DNA from: Friedmanniella luteola
GTDB lineage: Bacteria > Actinomycetota > Actinomycetes > Propionibacteriales > Propionibacteriaceae
Assembly: GCF_900105065.1 (NCBI RefSeq)
Contig: NZ_LT629749.1
Location: forward strand, 4,402,001 to 4,466,000
Reading direction: 5' to 3'
DNA: 64,000 nt
The position numbers and the translations under genes are program-made. The notes beneath the pieces are model-generated. The model saw only the letters and a program-made list of their open reading frames with translations, made no database searches and was not told where the DNA came from. Below, piece by piece: positions 8,122-15,316 of this stretch; the stretch's first letter is position 1; each line of letters starts with the position of its first letter.

Positions 8122-8724
8122 CTACGCACCCTTCGAGCCGGCGGGCCGCCAGGCGGGGTGGGCGCGGACGCCCTCCGCGGCCCGGTCGACGACGGCGGCC
8201 AGCCGCTTGTCGCGGGTCGCGGCCGTCCGGGCCTGGACCAGCCACTCGAGCATGACCTTGCGGACGGACGGCGGGAAGGCGTCCCAGTGCCCGCGCGCCG
8301 CCGGACGGGCGTCGAGGGCAGCCCGCAGGTCGTCGGGCTCGATCCCGGCCTCGACGTCGTCCAGCAGCGTCCACGCCCCGTTGGCCACCGCCTCGGCGAT
8401 GACCCGCTCGCCGGCCTCGGTCATCAGCCCCGCGGCCCGGAGCTCCTCGACGCGGATCTTGTTGGTCCGCGCCCAACCGCTGCGGGGCTTGCGCGGGGAG
8501 AAGTACTGCATGCTGCGCTCGTCGTCCAGCCGGCGGGCGACGCTGTCCACCCAGCCGAAGCACAGCGCCTCGCAGACGGACTCGACGTAGCCGACGGCCG
8601 GCCGGCCGGTGCCCGTGCGCCACGAGACGAGCTGCACCCCGCTCGCCGTGGCGTGGTGCTCCGCCAGCCAGGCGCGCCACTCCGCCCGGGTCTCCAGGTG
8701 CACCTGCTCCACGTCCGCGGCCAC
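8122..8724 (-). CDS. YdeI/OmpD-associated family protein
   Basis: The 200-residue protein matches the YdeI family: an N-terminal strand-rich segment, then ESVCEALCFGWVDSVARRLDDER, FSPRKPRSGWARTNK and a C-terminal helix region with FPPSVRKVMLEWLVQARTAATR. These proteins are linked to antimicrobial-peptide resistance and cell-envelope effects in some bacteria, but no biochemical role is established. GTG 8724 is chosen because GGAGGGGGCGG precedes it. It is convergent with the EamA gene and divergent from the MTHFR-like gene. Confidence 0.82.
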   Translation of the reverse strand: MAADVEQVHLETRAEWRAWLAEHHATASGVQLVSWRTGTGRPAVGYVESVCEALCFGWVDSVARRLDDERSMQYFSPRKPRSGWARTNKIRVEELRAAGLMTEAGERVIAEAVANGAWTLLDDVEAGIEPDDLRAALDARPAARGHWDAFPPSVRKVMLEWLVQARTAATRDKRLAAVVDRAAEGVRAHPAWRPAGSKGA

Positions 8725-8820
8725 GCCCGCCCCCTCCGCCCCCGTGTCTGGTCGCCCCGGGCATCCTGTCCAGGCCGGGCGGCCGCTGGCAAGACCCGGG
8801 AGCCGTGGAAGGCTGGGCCG

Positions 8821-9807
8821 ATGCGGACCGGGTGCCCCAAGCGGATGGTGCACGGCCCGTGCGGCGGGGTCCGGCCGGACGGCCGCTGCGAGGTCGCCGA
8901 GCACCCCTGCGTCTTCCTGGACCTGCCGGAACCGCCGCCCGTGACGCCCGTCGCCGGCACCCCGCCGGCGGCCGTGCCGGAGGTGCTGACCGACCTCAGC
9001 GTCCCGCCCTCGGACCGGGCGACCCTGACCCGGACCGCGCGGCGGCTGGCGGGCAGCGCCGACGCCCTGCTGGTCGGCGACCACCAGGACCGACCGGACT
9101 TCTCCCCCAGCCTGCTGGCGCGGCTGATCGCCGAGGCCGGCGTCCGGCCGTGGGTGACGCTGGCCTGCCGGGAGCGCCCGCGCGCCGCCCTCGAGGCCGA
9201 GCTGGACCGGCTGCGGGCCGACGGCCTGGCCACCGTCGTGTGCGTGACCGGCGACGGCCGGCGGCCGGAGGTGGCGACCGCGGCCCCGGCCGTCTTCGAC
9301 CTCGACGGCACCCGGCTGGCCGGGCTCGCCGCGGCGCGAGGGCTGCCGGTCGCCGTGCCCGAGGCGCCGGCCGCCCCTCCGCGCGGGCTGCGGCCCCAGC
9401 GGCTGGTCCGCAAGCAGCAGGCCGGGGCGGCGGTCGCGGTCCTCAACCACGTCGGTCGTCCGGAGGCCGTGGCCGCCTTCGTCGCCGCCGCGCGGACCCG
9501 CGGGCTGACGATGCCGGTCGTCGCCGCGGTCGCCGTGTTCACCGACGAGCGCTCGGCGGCGGCGCTGGCCGCCCTCCCGGGCCTGGAGCTCGACCGGGCG
9601 GCCGTGGCCGCCGTGCTGGCCAGGCCCGACCCGGTCGAGGCGGGCATCCGGGTCGCCGTCGCCGAGGCGCGGGCGCTGCTCGCGGTGGAGGGGGTGGCCG
9701 GGGTGAACCTGTCCGGGCTCGCCTCCGGCCGGGGCACCGCGTTCGCGGCCGACGTGCAGGCCGAGATCGGGACCCGGATCCGCGATGGGCGCGCCGTCCG
9801 CGGGTAA
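8821..9807 (+). CDS. methylenetetrahydrofolate reductase-like protein with N-terminal cysteine cluster
   Basis: The 328-residue protein starts with a cysteine-rich segment, CPKRMVHGPCGGVRPDGRCE then a further Cys. This resembles the zinc/iron-binding MetV-type (MTHFR C-terminal, DUF5981) motif, here placed at the N-terminus. From about residue 50 it has an MTHFR-like TIM-barrel pattern: DALLVGDHQDRP, VTLACRERPRAAL, VVCVTGDGR and a late GVNLSGLASGRGT. MTHFR makes 5-methyl-THF for methionine synthesis. The neighbouring methyltransferase is 10 bp downstream. It may be a noncanonical MTHFR or a related C1 enzyme; catalytic function is not shown by the sequence. Confidence 0.75.
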   Translation: MRTGCPKRMVHGPCGGVRPDGRCEVAEHPCVFLDLPEPPPVTPVAGTPPAAVPEVLTDLSVPPSDRATLTRTARRLAGSADALLVGDHQDRPDFSPSLLARLIAEAGVRPWVTLACRERPRAALEAELDRLRADGLATVVCVTGDGRRPEVATAAPAVFDLDGTRLAGLAAARGLPVAVPEAPAAPPRGLRPQRLVRKQQAGAAVAVLNHVGRPEAVAAFVAAARTRGLTMPVVAAVAVFTDERSAAALAALPGLELDRAAVAAVLARPDPVEAGIRVAVAEARALLAVEGVAGVNLSGLASGRGTAFAADVQAEIGTRIRDGRAVRG

Positions 9808-9817
9808 GGAGCGCGCT

Positions 9818-10564
9818 GTGACCGAGGAGATGAAGGCCGAGTTCGACACCGTCGCGTCCTGGACGGCCGACGCGGCCCTGGCGCTGGGTCCCGACCACTT
9901 CCTGGCGGCGGGCTGCCGGGGCAGCGGGAGCCCGGGCGCCCTGCGCTGGCTGCTCGACCGGCTGGACGTCGCGCCCGGCGACCTGCTGCTGGACGCCGGC
10001 GCCGGCGTCGGCGGGCCCGCCGCCTTCGCCGCGGCGGAGGCCGGCGTCCGCCCCCTGCTCAGCGAGCCCGAGGCCGGCGCCTGCCGGGCCGCCCGTCGGC
10101 TCTTCGACCTGCCCGTCGTCCAGGCCGCGTCGGCGCTGCCCTTCGCCGACGCCTCCGTCGACGCGGTGTGGTCCCTCGGCGTGCTCTGCACCGTGCCCGA
10201 CCAGCCGCGGTTCGTGGCCGAGCTGCGCCGCGTGCTGCGGCCCGGTGGCCGCCTCGGCCTGCTGGTCTTCGTGGCCACGGGAGCGCTGCCCGAGCAGCCG
10301 GCCGGCAACGACTTCCCCACCCGGCCCCGCCTCGACCACCTGCTCCGGGAGGCCGGCCTCACCGTCCACGACAGCGGCTCGGCGGCCGACTTCCCGGCCA
10401 CCCCGGCCGGCTGGCAGGACCGCGCCGACGCGGTGGACGCCGAGCTGGAGCGCCGGCACGGCGACGACGAGGCCTGGCGGACGGCGGAGGCGCAGTCGGC
10501 CGTCATCGGCCGGCTCCTCGCGGCGGGCGACCTCGTGGGCACGCTGGTGGTCGCCGGACGCTGA
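9818..10564 (+). CDS. class I SAM-dependent methyltransferase
   Basis: The 248-residue protein has the Rossmann SAM motif LLDAGAGVGGPAAFA near residues 60-75, motif II around SALPFADASVDAVWS and the later LRRVLRPGGRLGLLVF. This is a small-molecule methyltransferase (Methyltransf_11/25 type). GTG 9818 is chosen because AAGGAG at 9806-9811 precedes it and overlaps the stop codon of the MTHFR-like gene. The pair is probably one transcript and may share C1 metabolism. The methyl acceptor is unknown. Confidence 0.85.
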   Translation: MTEEMKAEFDTVASWTADAALALGPDHFLAAGCRGSGSPGALRWLLDRLDVAPGDLLLDAGAGVGGPAAFAAAEAGVRPLLSEPEAGACRAARRLFDLPVVQAASALPFADASVDAVWSLGVLCTVPDQPRFVAELRRVLRPGGRLGLLVFVATGALPEQPAGNDFPTRPRLDHLLREAGLTVHDSGSAADFPATPAGWQDRADAVDAELERRHGDDEAWRTAEAQSAVIGRLLAAGDLVGTLVVAGR

Positions 10565-10664
10565 CCTCGGCTGGCCAGCGAGGGGTTCGCTCCGCAGGCC
10601 CGGCACGGGGAGCAGCTGGAGCAGAGGCGGGACCTGGGCCGGCCGCCGTCCTGAGCCGCCGCTC

Positions 10665-10677
10665 TAGACTCCGGACG
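10665..10677 (+). promoter_or_regulatory. leaderless-type promoter -10 box of cobQ
   Basis: TAGACT at 10665-10670 is followed by exactly 7 nt and then the GTG of cobQ. This TANNNT-N7-start spacing places the transcription start at the start codon, typical of actinobacterial leaderless genes. The upstream gap lacks the B12-box sequence, so no riboswitch is present. Confidence 0.6.
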
Positions 10678-12159
10678 GTGAGCGCCTCGGGTCTGCTGGT
10701 CGCGGGCACCTCGTCGGACGCCGGCAAGTCGCTGGTGGTCACCGGGCTGTGCCGGGCTCTCGCGCGACGGGGCCTCTCCGTCGCGCCGTTCAAGGCCCAG
10801 AACATGAGCAACAACTCCGCCGTCTGCGCCGACGGCGCGGAGATCGGGCGCGCGCAGTACCTGCAGGCCCAGGCCGCCCGGGTCCCGCCCGAGTCGGCGA
10901 TGAACCCGGTGCTGCTCAAGCCCGGCTCGGACCGGCGCTCCCACGTCGTCGTCCGCGGCCGGCCCGCCGGCACCCTCGAGGCGGGGCAGTACGCGACCGG
11001 GCGCGCGCACCTGGCGGAGGCGGCCTGGGCGGCGTACGCGGAGCTGGCCGCCCGCTTCGACCTCGTCGTGTGCGAGGGCGCCGGCTCCCCGGCCGAGATC
11101 AACCTGCGGTCCGGCGACTACGTCAACCTGGGGCTGGCGCGCCGCTTCGGCCTGCCCTGCGTGGTCGTCGGGGACATCGACCGCGGCGGGGTCTTCGCCG
11201 CCCTCTACGGCACGGTCGCCCTGCTGGAGCCCGCCGACCGGGCGGTCATCCGATCCTTCCTCGTCAACAAGTTCCGCGGTGACCCGGACGTCCTCCAGCC
11301 CGGGCTGGACGAGCTGACCCGGCGGACCGGCGTCCCCTTCGCCGGCGTGCTGCCCTGGCTGAGCGGGGTCTGGCTGGACGCCGAGGACACCCTCGAGGTG
11401 GGCGCCTGGCGCCGCTCGGACCCGCGGCCGGGTGCGCTCCGGGTGGCCGTCGTCCGGCTCCCCCGCGTCTCCAACCTCACCGACGTCGAGGCGCTGGCGG
11501 CCGAGCCCGGCGTCGACGTGCTGGTCACCACCGACCCCGACGTGGTGGCCGGCGCCGACCTGGCGGTGCTGCCCGGCTCCCGGTCCACGGTGGCGGACCT
11601 GGGCTGGCTGCGGGCGACCGGGCTCGCCGCCGTGCTGGCCGAGCGGGCCCGCCGTGACCGGCCCGTGCTGGCGATCTGCGGCGGCTACCAGATGCTGGCG
11701 CGCCGGATCGACGACCCGGTCGAGTCCGGCGCGGGGGTGGTCGAGGGCCTGGGCCTGCTGCCCACCCGGGTCCGCTTCGCCGACGCCAAGGTGCTGGGCC
11801 GGCCGACCGGCGCGTGGCGGGGCCACCGCGTCGACGCCTACGAGATCCACCACGGTCTGGCCGCCCTGGACGACGGCGCCGAGCCGTTCCTCGACGGCGC
11901 CCGGGCCGGCGCGGTGTGGGGCACGATGTGGCACGGCACGTGCGAGAACGACGCCTTCCGCCGGGCCTGGCTGGGCGAGGTGGCCGCGGCCGCCGGGTCG
12001 TCGTGGTCGCCGCAGCCGGGCGCCGCCGGGTACGCCGACCGACGGGAGGCCATGGTCGAGACCCTGGCCGACGCCCTGGACGAGCACGTCGACCTGGACG
12101 TGCTGCTCGCGGGCACGCGCGTCGCCCTGCCGCGGCTGGGCGTCGAGGTGGCCTCGTGA
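10678..12159 (+). CDS. cobQ: cobyric acid synthase (adenosylcobyrinate amidase)
   Basis: The 493-residue enzyme amidates four carboxylates (b, d, e, g) of adenosylcobyrinic acid a,c-diamide using glutamine and ATP. The N-terminal dethiobiotin-synthetase-like ATPase domain has GTSSDAGKSLVVTGLCRAL and FKAQNMSNNS. The C-terminal type-1 glutamine-amidotransferase-like domain has the nucleophile in LAICGGYQML (around residue 330) and the late histidines of AYEIHHG. Length matches the family. It starts at GTG 10678 beneath a leaderless-type -10 box and overlaps cobF by 4 bp (GTGA). Confidence 0.97.
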   Translation: MSASGLLVAGTSSDAGKSLVVTGLCRALARRGLSVAPFKAQNMSNNSAVCADGAEIGRAQYLQAQAARVPPESAMNPVLLKPGSDRRSHVVVRGRPAGTLEAGQYATGRAHLAEAAWAAYAELAARFDLVVCEGAGSPAEINLRSGDYVNLGLARRFGLPCVVVGDIDRGGVFAALYGTVALLEPADRAVIRSFLVNKFRGDPDVLQPGLDELTRRTGVPFAGVLPWLSGVWLDAEDTLEVGAWRRSDPRPGALRVAVVRLPRVSNLTDVEALAAEPGVDVLVTTDPDVVAGADLAVLPGSRSTVADLGWLRATGLAAVLAERARRDRPVLAICGGYQMLARRIDDPVESGAGVVEGLGLLPTRVRFADAKVLGRPTGAWRGHRVDAYEIHHGLAALDDGAEPFLDGARAGAVWGTMWHGTCENDAFRRAWLGEVAAAAGSSWSPQPGAAGYADRREAMVETLADALDEHVDLDVLLAGTRVALPRLGVEVAS

Positions 12160-12956
12160 GCGTCGAGGTGCTGGTCATCGGGATCGGCAGCGGCGACCCG
12201 GGCCACCTGACCGGTGAGGCGGTCGCGGCGATGCGCCGGGTCGACCTCTTCCTCGTCGCGGACAAGGGTGAGGTGAAGGGCGACCTGGCCACCCTGCGGA
12301 CCGAGCTCTGCCGCACCGTGCTGGGGCCCGACGGCTACCGGCTCGTCGAGGTCCCCGACCCGCCGCGCGGACCCGACGCGCAGCGGGACACGGCCGCCTA
12401 CACCGCCGGCGTGCGCGACTGGCACGCCGCCCGCGCCGAGCGCTACGCCGAGGTCGTCCGCCGCGAGGTGGGCCCCGACGGCGTCGTCGGCTTCCTGGTC
12501 TGGGGTGACCCGGCCTTCTACGACTCGACGCTGCGGATCGTCGCCGCCGTGGCCGAGCACGGCGTCGAGCTGCGGACGACGGTCATCCCGGGCATCAGCA
12601 GCCTGCAGCTGCTCGCCGCCCGGCACCGGCTGGTGCTGAACGGGGTCGGGGGCTCCGTGCACGTGACCACGGGCCGGCGGCTGCTGGCCGAGTACCGCGT
12701 CGACCTCGGGGACGTCGTCGTCATGCTGGACGGCACCCTGACCTGCGCCCGGCTGCTGGGCGAGCACCCCGACCTGGAGATCTTCTGGGGCGCCCAGCTG
12801 GGGCTGGCCGACGAGGCCCTGGTGGCCGGTCGGCTGGCCGACGTGCTCGACGAGATCCGGCGGGTGCGGCTGCGGCTCCGGGCCGAGCGGGGCTGGGTGA
12901 TGGACACCTACCTGCTGCGGTCGGGACCCGACCCGGCGCCCCGACCGCCCGGCTGA
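12156..12956 (+). CDS. cobF: precorrin-6A synthase (deacetylating)
   Basis: The 266-residue tetrapyrrole methylase uses SAM to methylate C1 of precorrin-5, releasing acetate, a step specific to the aerobic B12 pathway. It has the N-terminal VIGIGSGDPGHLTGEAV motif (glycine loop), VGFLVWGDPAFYDST, and TTVIPGISSLQLLAARH, all family landmarks. The GTG start overlaps the cobQ stop (GTGA). Its 3' end overlaps the convergent MarR gene by 49 bp. Confidence 0.95.
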   Translation: MSVEVLVIGIGSGDPGHLTGEAVAAMRRVDLFLVADKGEVKGDLATLRTELCRTVLGPDGYRLVEVPDPPRGPDAQRDTAAYTAGVRDWHAARAERYAEVVRREVGPDGVVGFLVWGDPAFYDSTLRIVAAVAEHGVELRTTVIPGISSLQLLAARHRLVLNGVGGSVHVTTGRRLLAEYRVDLGDVVVMLDGTLTCARLLGEHPDLEIFWGAQLGLADEALVAGRLADVLDEIRRVRLRLRAERGWVMDTYLLRSGPDPAPRPPG

Positions 12957-13432
12957 GGCCGCACGCGGCTCTCCTCGATGGCCGCGGCCATGGTGTGGCT
13001 CAGCTCGTCGAGGAAGGTGGCCACCAGGGCGAGCTCCGCGGTGTCGTGCCGGGCCACCAGCCGGTCGAGGTGGGAGCCCAGGGTGGCGAAGAACGCCCGC
13101 GCCGGCGGCACGATGTCGGGGCTCGTGCGCAGGGTGACCTTGCGGCGGTCCGTGAGCTCGCGGGTCCGGGTGATGTGGCCGGCGACCTCCAGCCGGTTCA
13201 GCAGCTGCGCGGTCGCCCCCGAGGTGAGACCGATCCGCTCGGCCAGCCGCGCCGGGGTCAGCGGGACGCCGAGGTCCTCGGCGTAGAGGATCTCGACCAC
13301 GGCACCGGCGTCGGTGGAGCGCAACCCGAGGGACAGCGCGAACTCCTGGGTGAGCTCGGTGTAGCTCGCGCCGAAGCTCCGCAGGCCGCCCAGCAGGCGC
13401 ACCCGGTGCGCGAACACCTCGTCCGGCTCCAT
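12908..13432 (-). CDS. MarR-family transcriptional regulator
   Basis: The 174-residue winged-helix protein has the recognition core LTPARLAERIGLTSGATAQLLNRLEVAGHITR and the wing DRRKVTL, flanked by helices forming the dimer interface. MarR proteins repress adjacent genes and respond to small phenolic or oxidant ligands. It diverges from the VOC gene, whose promoter overlaps a palindrome at 13480-13498. Its C-terminus overlaps the cobF 3' end on the opposite strand by 49 bp. Confidence 0.92.
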   Translation of the reverse strand: MEPDEVFAHRVRLLGGLRSFGASYTELTQEFALSLGLRSTDAGAVVEILYAEDLGVPLTPARLAERIGLTSGATAQLLNRLEVAGHITRTRELTDRRKVTLRTSPDIVPPARAFFATLGSHLDRLVARHDTAELALVATFLDELSHTMAAAIEESRVRPQPGGRGAGSGPDRSR

Positions 13433-13456
13433 GTCTCTCCTCTCAGCCCCGAGGCG

Positions 13457-13485
13457 TTGACGCTACCGCGGTGGGCAGATATCTT
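13457..13485 (+). promoter_or_regulatory. promoter of the VOC gene
   Basis: TTGACG at 13457-13462 and TATCTT at 13480-13485 are separated by exactly 17 bp, a good sigma-70-type match. The VOC start codon lies 47 bp downstream of the -10 box with an AGGAG ribosome site. The -10 box lies inside the MarR palindrome. Confidence 0.6.
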
Positions 13486-13498
13486 CGTTGCGTAGATA
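13480..13498. promoter_or_regulatory. putative MarR operator overlapping the -10 box
   Basis: TATCTTCG-TTG-CGTAGATA is an inverted repeat of 8-bp arms with one mismatched pair. It sits between the divergent MarR and VOC genes and covers the VOC -10 element, so binding would block transcription. Size and symmetry fit MarR dimer sites. Confidence 0.6.
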
Positions 13499-13532
13499 CT
13501 TCGCCATTGAGCAGAACCGCCAGGAGAACCTG

Positions 13533-13946
13533 ATGCCCGAGTACACCGGCTCGCTGATCGACCACCTGAACGTCGCCGTGCCCGACCTCGACCGCTCCGT
13601 GGCGTTCTACACGCCGGTGCTGGCGACGCTGGACATCGTCACCCTGCTGGAGGTGCCGGCCGACCCCGGCGCCGACCAGCTCCGGATGCACGGCTTCGGA
13701 CGGTCCCCCAAGCCGTTCTTCTGGCTGCTCGAGCAGGGCCGGGTGGGCGCGGGGATGCACCTCGCCTTCACCGCCCCCGACCGTGCGGCCGTCGACGCGT
13801 TCTACGACGCCGCCCTGGCCGCCGGCGCCACGTCGGAGGTGGCCCCCGCCGTGCACCCGGAGTACCAGCCCGACTACTACGGGGCGTTCGTGACGGACCT
13901 CGACGGCATCAGCCTGGAGGCGGTCTGCCACACGCCGGCCGGCTGA
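13533..13946 (+). CDS. VOC-family (glyoxalase/bleomycin-resistance-like) protein
   Basis: The 137-residue protein is a two-module VOC fold. It begins IDHLNVAVPDLDRSVAFYTP with a metal-ligand His, has MHLAFTAPDRAAVDAFYDAA in the second module and ends with VTDLDGISLEAVCHTP carrying the terminal Glu. These proteins are metal-dependent lyases, dioxygenases or drug-binding proteins. ATG 13533 is preceded by AGGAG. It is divergent from and probably controlled by the MarR protein. The specific substrate is unknown. Confidence 0.88.
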   Translation: MPEYTGSLIDHLNVAVPDLDRSVAFYTPVLATLDIVTLLEVPADPGADQLRMHGFGRSPKPFFWLLEQGRVGAGMHLAFTAPDRAAVDAFYDAALAAGATSEVAPAVHPEYQPDYYGAFVTDLDGISLEAVCHTPAG

Positions 13947-13993
13947 GGCCGCTTGCTAGCGTGCAGGGCTCCGACGTCCCACCGAGGAGGACC

Positions 13994-14827
13994 ATGCCCG
14001 CCACCCCGACCGTCCCGCTGCGCAACGGCCTCGCCCTGCCCGTGATCGGCCTCGGCACCTGGCCGCTCCGCGGGGCCGACGCCGCGGCCGCCGTCCGCAC
14101 GGCCCTGGAGACCGGCTACCGGCTCGTCGACTGCGCCGAGAACTACCGCAACGAGGACGGCGTCGGCCAGGGGATCCGGGACTCCGCCGTGCCGCGCGAG
14201 GACGTGGTCATCACCACCAAGTTCAACCGGGAGTGGCACAGCGTCGACGGCGTCCGGCAGGCCTGGCGGGCCAGCACCGAGCGGCTGGGCGTCGAGTACC
14301 TGGACGTCTTCATGGTGCACTGGCCCAACCCGGGGCAGGACCGCTACGTCGAGGCCGTCCGCGGCCTGGCCGCCCTGCTCGAGGACGGTTCGATCCGCGC
14401 GGTCGGCGTCTCCAACTTCACCCCGGCGCACCTGCAGCGTCTGGAGGAGGAGGCGGGGCTGGTGCCCGACCTGAACCAGATCCAGCTGAGCCCCTACGCG
14501 GCGCGGCGCGCCTCGCAGGCCTACCACCGCGAGCACGGCATCGTCACCGAGTCCTGGAGCCCGATCGGCGGCTCCGCCGACGGGCTGCGCTCGGACCCCG
14601 TGATCGCCGACATCGCCGCCGAGGTCGGCCGGACGCCCACCCAGGTGGTGCTCCGCTGGCACGTGCAGACCGGGCTGGTGGCGGTGCCGAAGTCGGCCGA
14701 CCCGGGGCGGATCGCGGAGAACCTCGACGTGTTCGACTTCGCGCTCGACGACGAGCAGCTGGCGCGGGTCGACGCCCTCGACCGGGGCGAGGTCGACGTC
14801 GCCGACCCGGAGACCTTCGGCCACTGA
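13994..14827 (+). CDS. aldo/keto reductase (2,5-diketo-D-gluconate reductase-like)
   Basis: The 277-residue NADPH-dependent TIM-barrel reductase shows the AKR tetrad: Asp in RLVDCAENY, Tyr of ENYRNEDG, Lys in VITTKFN and His in VFMVHWPNP. VAVPKSADPGRIAENL binds the NADPH phosphate, and SNFTPAHL is a common AKR motif. The family's usual DTA before Tyr reads DCA here. GAGGAGG precedes ATG 13994. It lies 47 bp after the VOC gene on the same strand and may be co-regulated by MarR for carbonyl detoxification. Confidence 0.92.
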   Translation: MPATPTVPLRNGLALPVIGLGTWPLRGADAAAAVRTALETGYRLVDCAENYRNEDGVGQGIRDSAVPREDVVITTKFNREWHSVDGVRQAWRASTERLGVEYLDVFMVHWPNPGQDRYVEAVRGLAALLEDGSIRAVGVSNFTPAHLQRLEEEAGLVPDLNQIQLSPYAARRASQAYHREHGIVTESWSPIGGSADGLRSDPVIADIAAEVGRTPTQVVLRWHVQTGLVAVPKSADPGRIAENLDVFDFALDDEQLARVDALDRGEVDVADPETFGH

Positions 14828-14898
14828 CGGTGGTCGGCCCGGGGCCGACGGGTCGGACGCCGTCGGGCTCCGGTCCCGGCCGCGTCTGACCGGTCGGC

Positions 14899-15291
14899 TC
14901 AGCCGCGGCCGAGGACCCGGTCGACCGCCATCACCAGGACGACCCGGAGCGGGTTCTCGCGCGGGACGCGGTAGCGCTCGGCGTAGCGGCGCTCGGCGTC
15001 GGCGACGGCGTCCGGGTCGCGCTCGACGTGCAGCGGACCGCTGAGCGTGAGCCAGCGGGCCCGGTCGACCTGGCAGAGCGCGCCGACGGCGCCGGGCCGC
15101 CCGGCCAGCCTCGCCTTGACCGACTCCCCGCTGGTGATCACCCGGGCCAGCCGGGTGGCCGGCTCGTAGGTGAAGCCGACGGGCACCACGTGCGGGGTGC
15201 CGTCGGCGCGGACGTTGGTGAGCGTGGCCAGGTGCCGCTCGACGAGGAAGGCCAGCACCTCCTCGCCGAGGTCGGCCGGGTCGAGGCTCAC
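14899..15291 (-). CDS. PPOX-class F420-dependent oxidoreductase-like protein
   Basis: The 130-residue split-barrel protein contains [42 protein letters not shown] and [20 protein letters not shown], characteristic of small actinobacterial PPOX proteins that bind F420 or flavin. It lies 25 bp downstream of cobN on the same strand and is probably carried on the cobN transcript. A direct role in B12 synthesis is not implied by sequence. The GTG start has only a weak SD. Confidence 0.8.
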   Translation of the reverse strand: MSLDPADLGEEVLAFLVERHLATLTNVRADGTPHVVPVGFTYEPATRLARVITSGESVKARLAGRPGAVGALCQVDRARWLTLSGPLHVERDPDAVADAERRYAERYRVPRENPLRVVLVMAVDRVLGRG

Positions 15292-15316
15292 CGCGCGACC
15301 TGGACCGGTCGCCGGC

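Noticed and set aside
8101-8122. CGTCGCGCGACG palindrome between EamA and YdeI genes
   Set aside because: A 12-bp CG-only palindrome is common by chance in this DNA and has no spacing logic.
10565-10677. Possible B12 riboswitch upstream of cobQ
   Set aside because: No conserved aptamer elements are visible and the TAGACT box abuts the start codon.
14832-14848. GTCGGCC...GGCCGAC hairpin after the aldo/keto reductase gene as terminator
   Set aside because: Symmetric GC-rich sequence with almost no loop and no U-run; similar palindromes are frequent by chance here.
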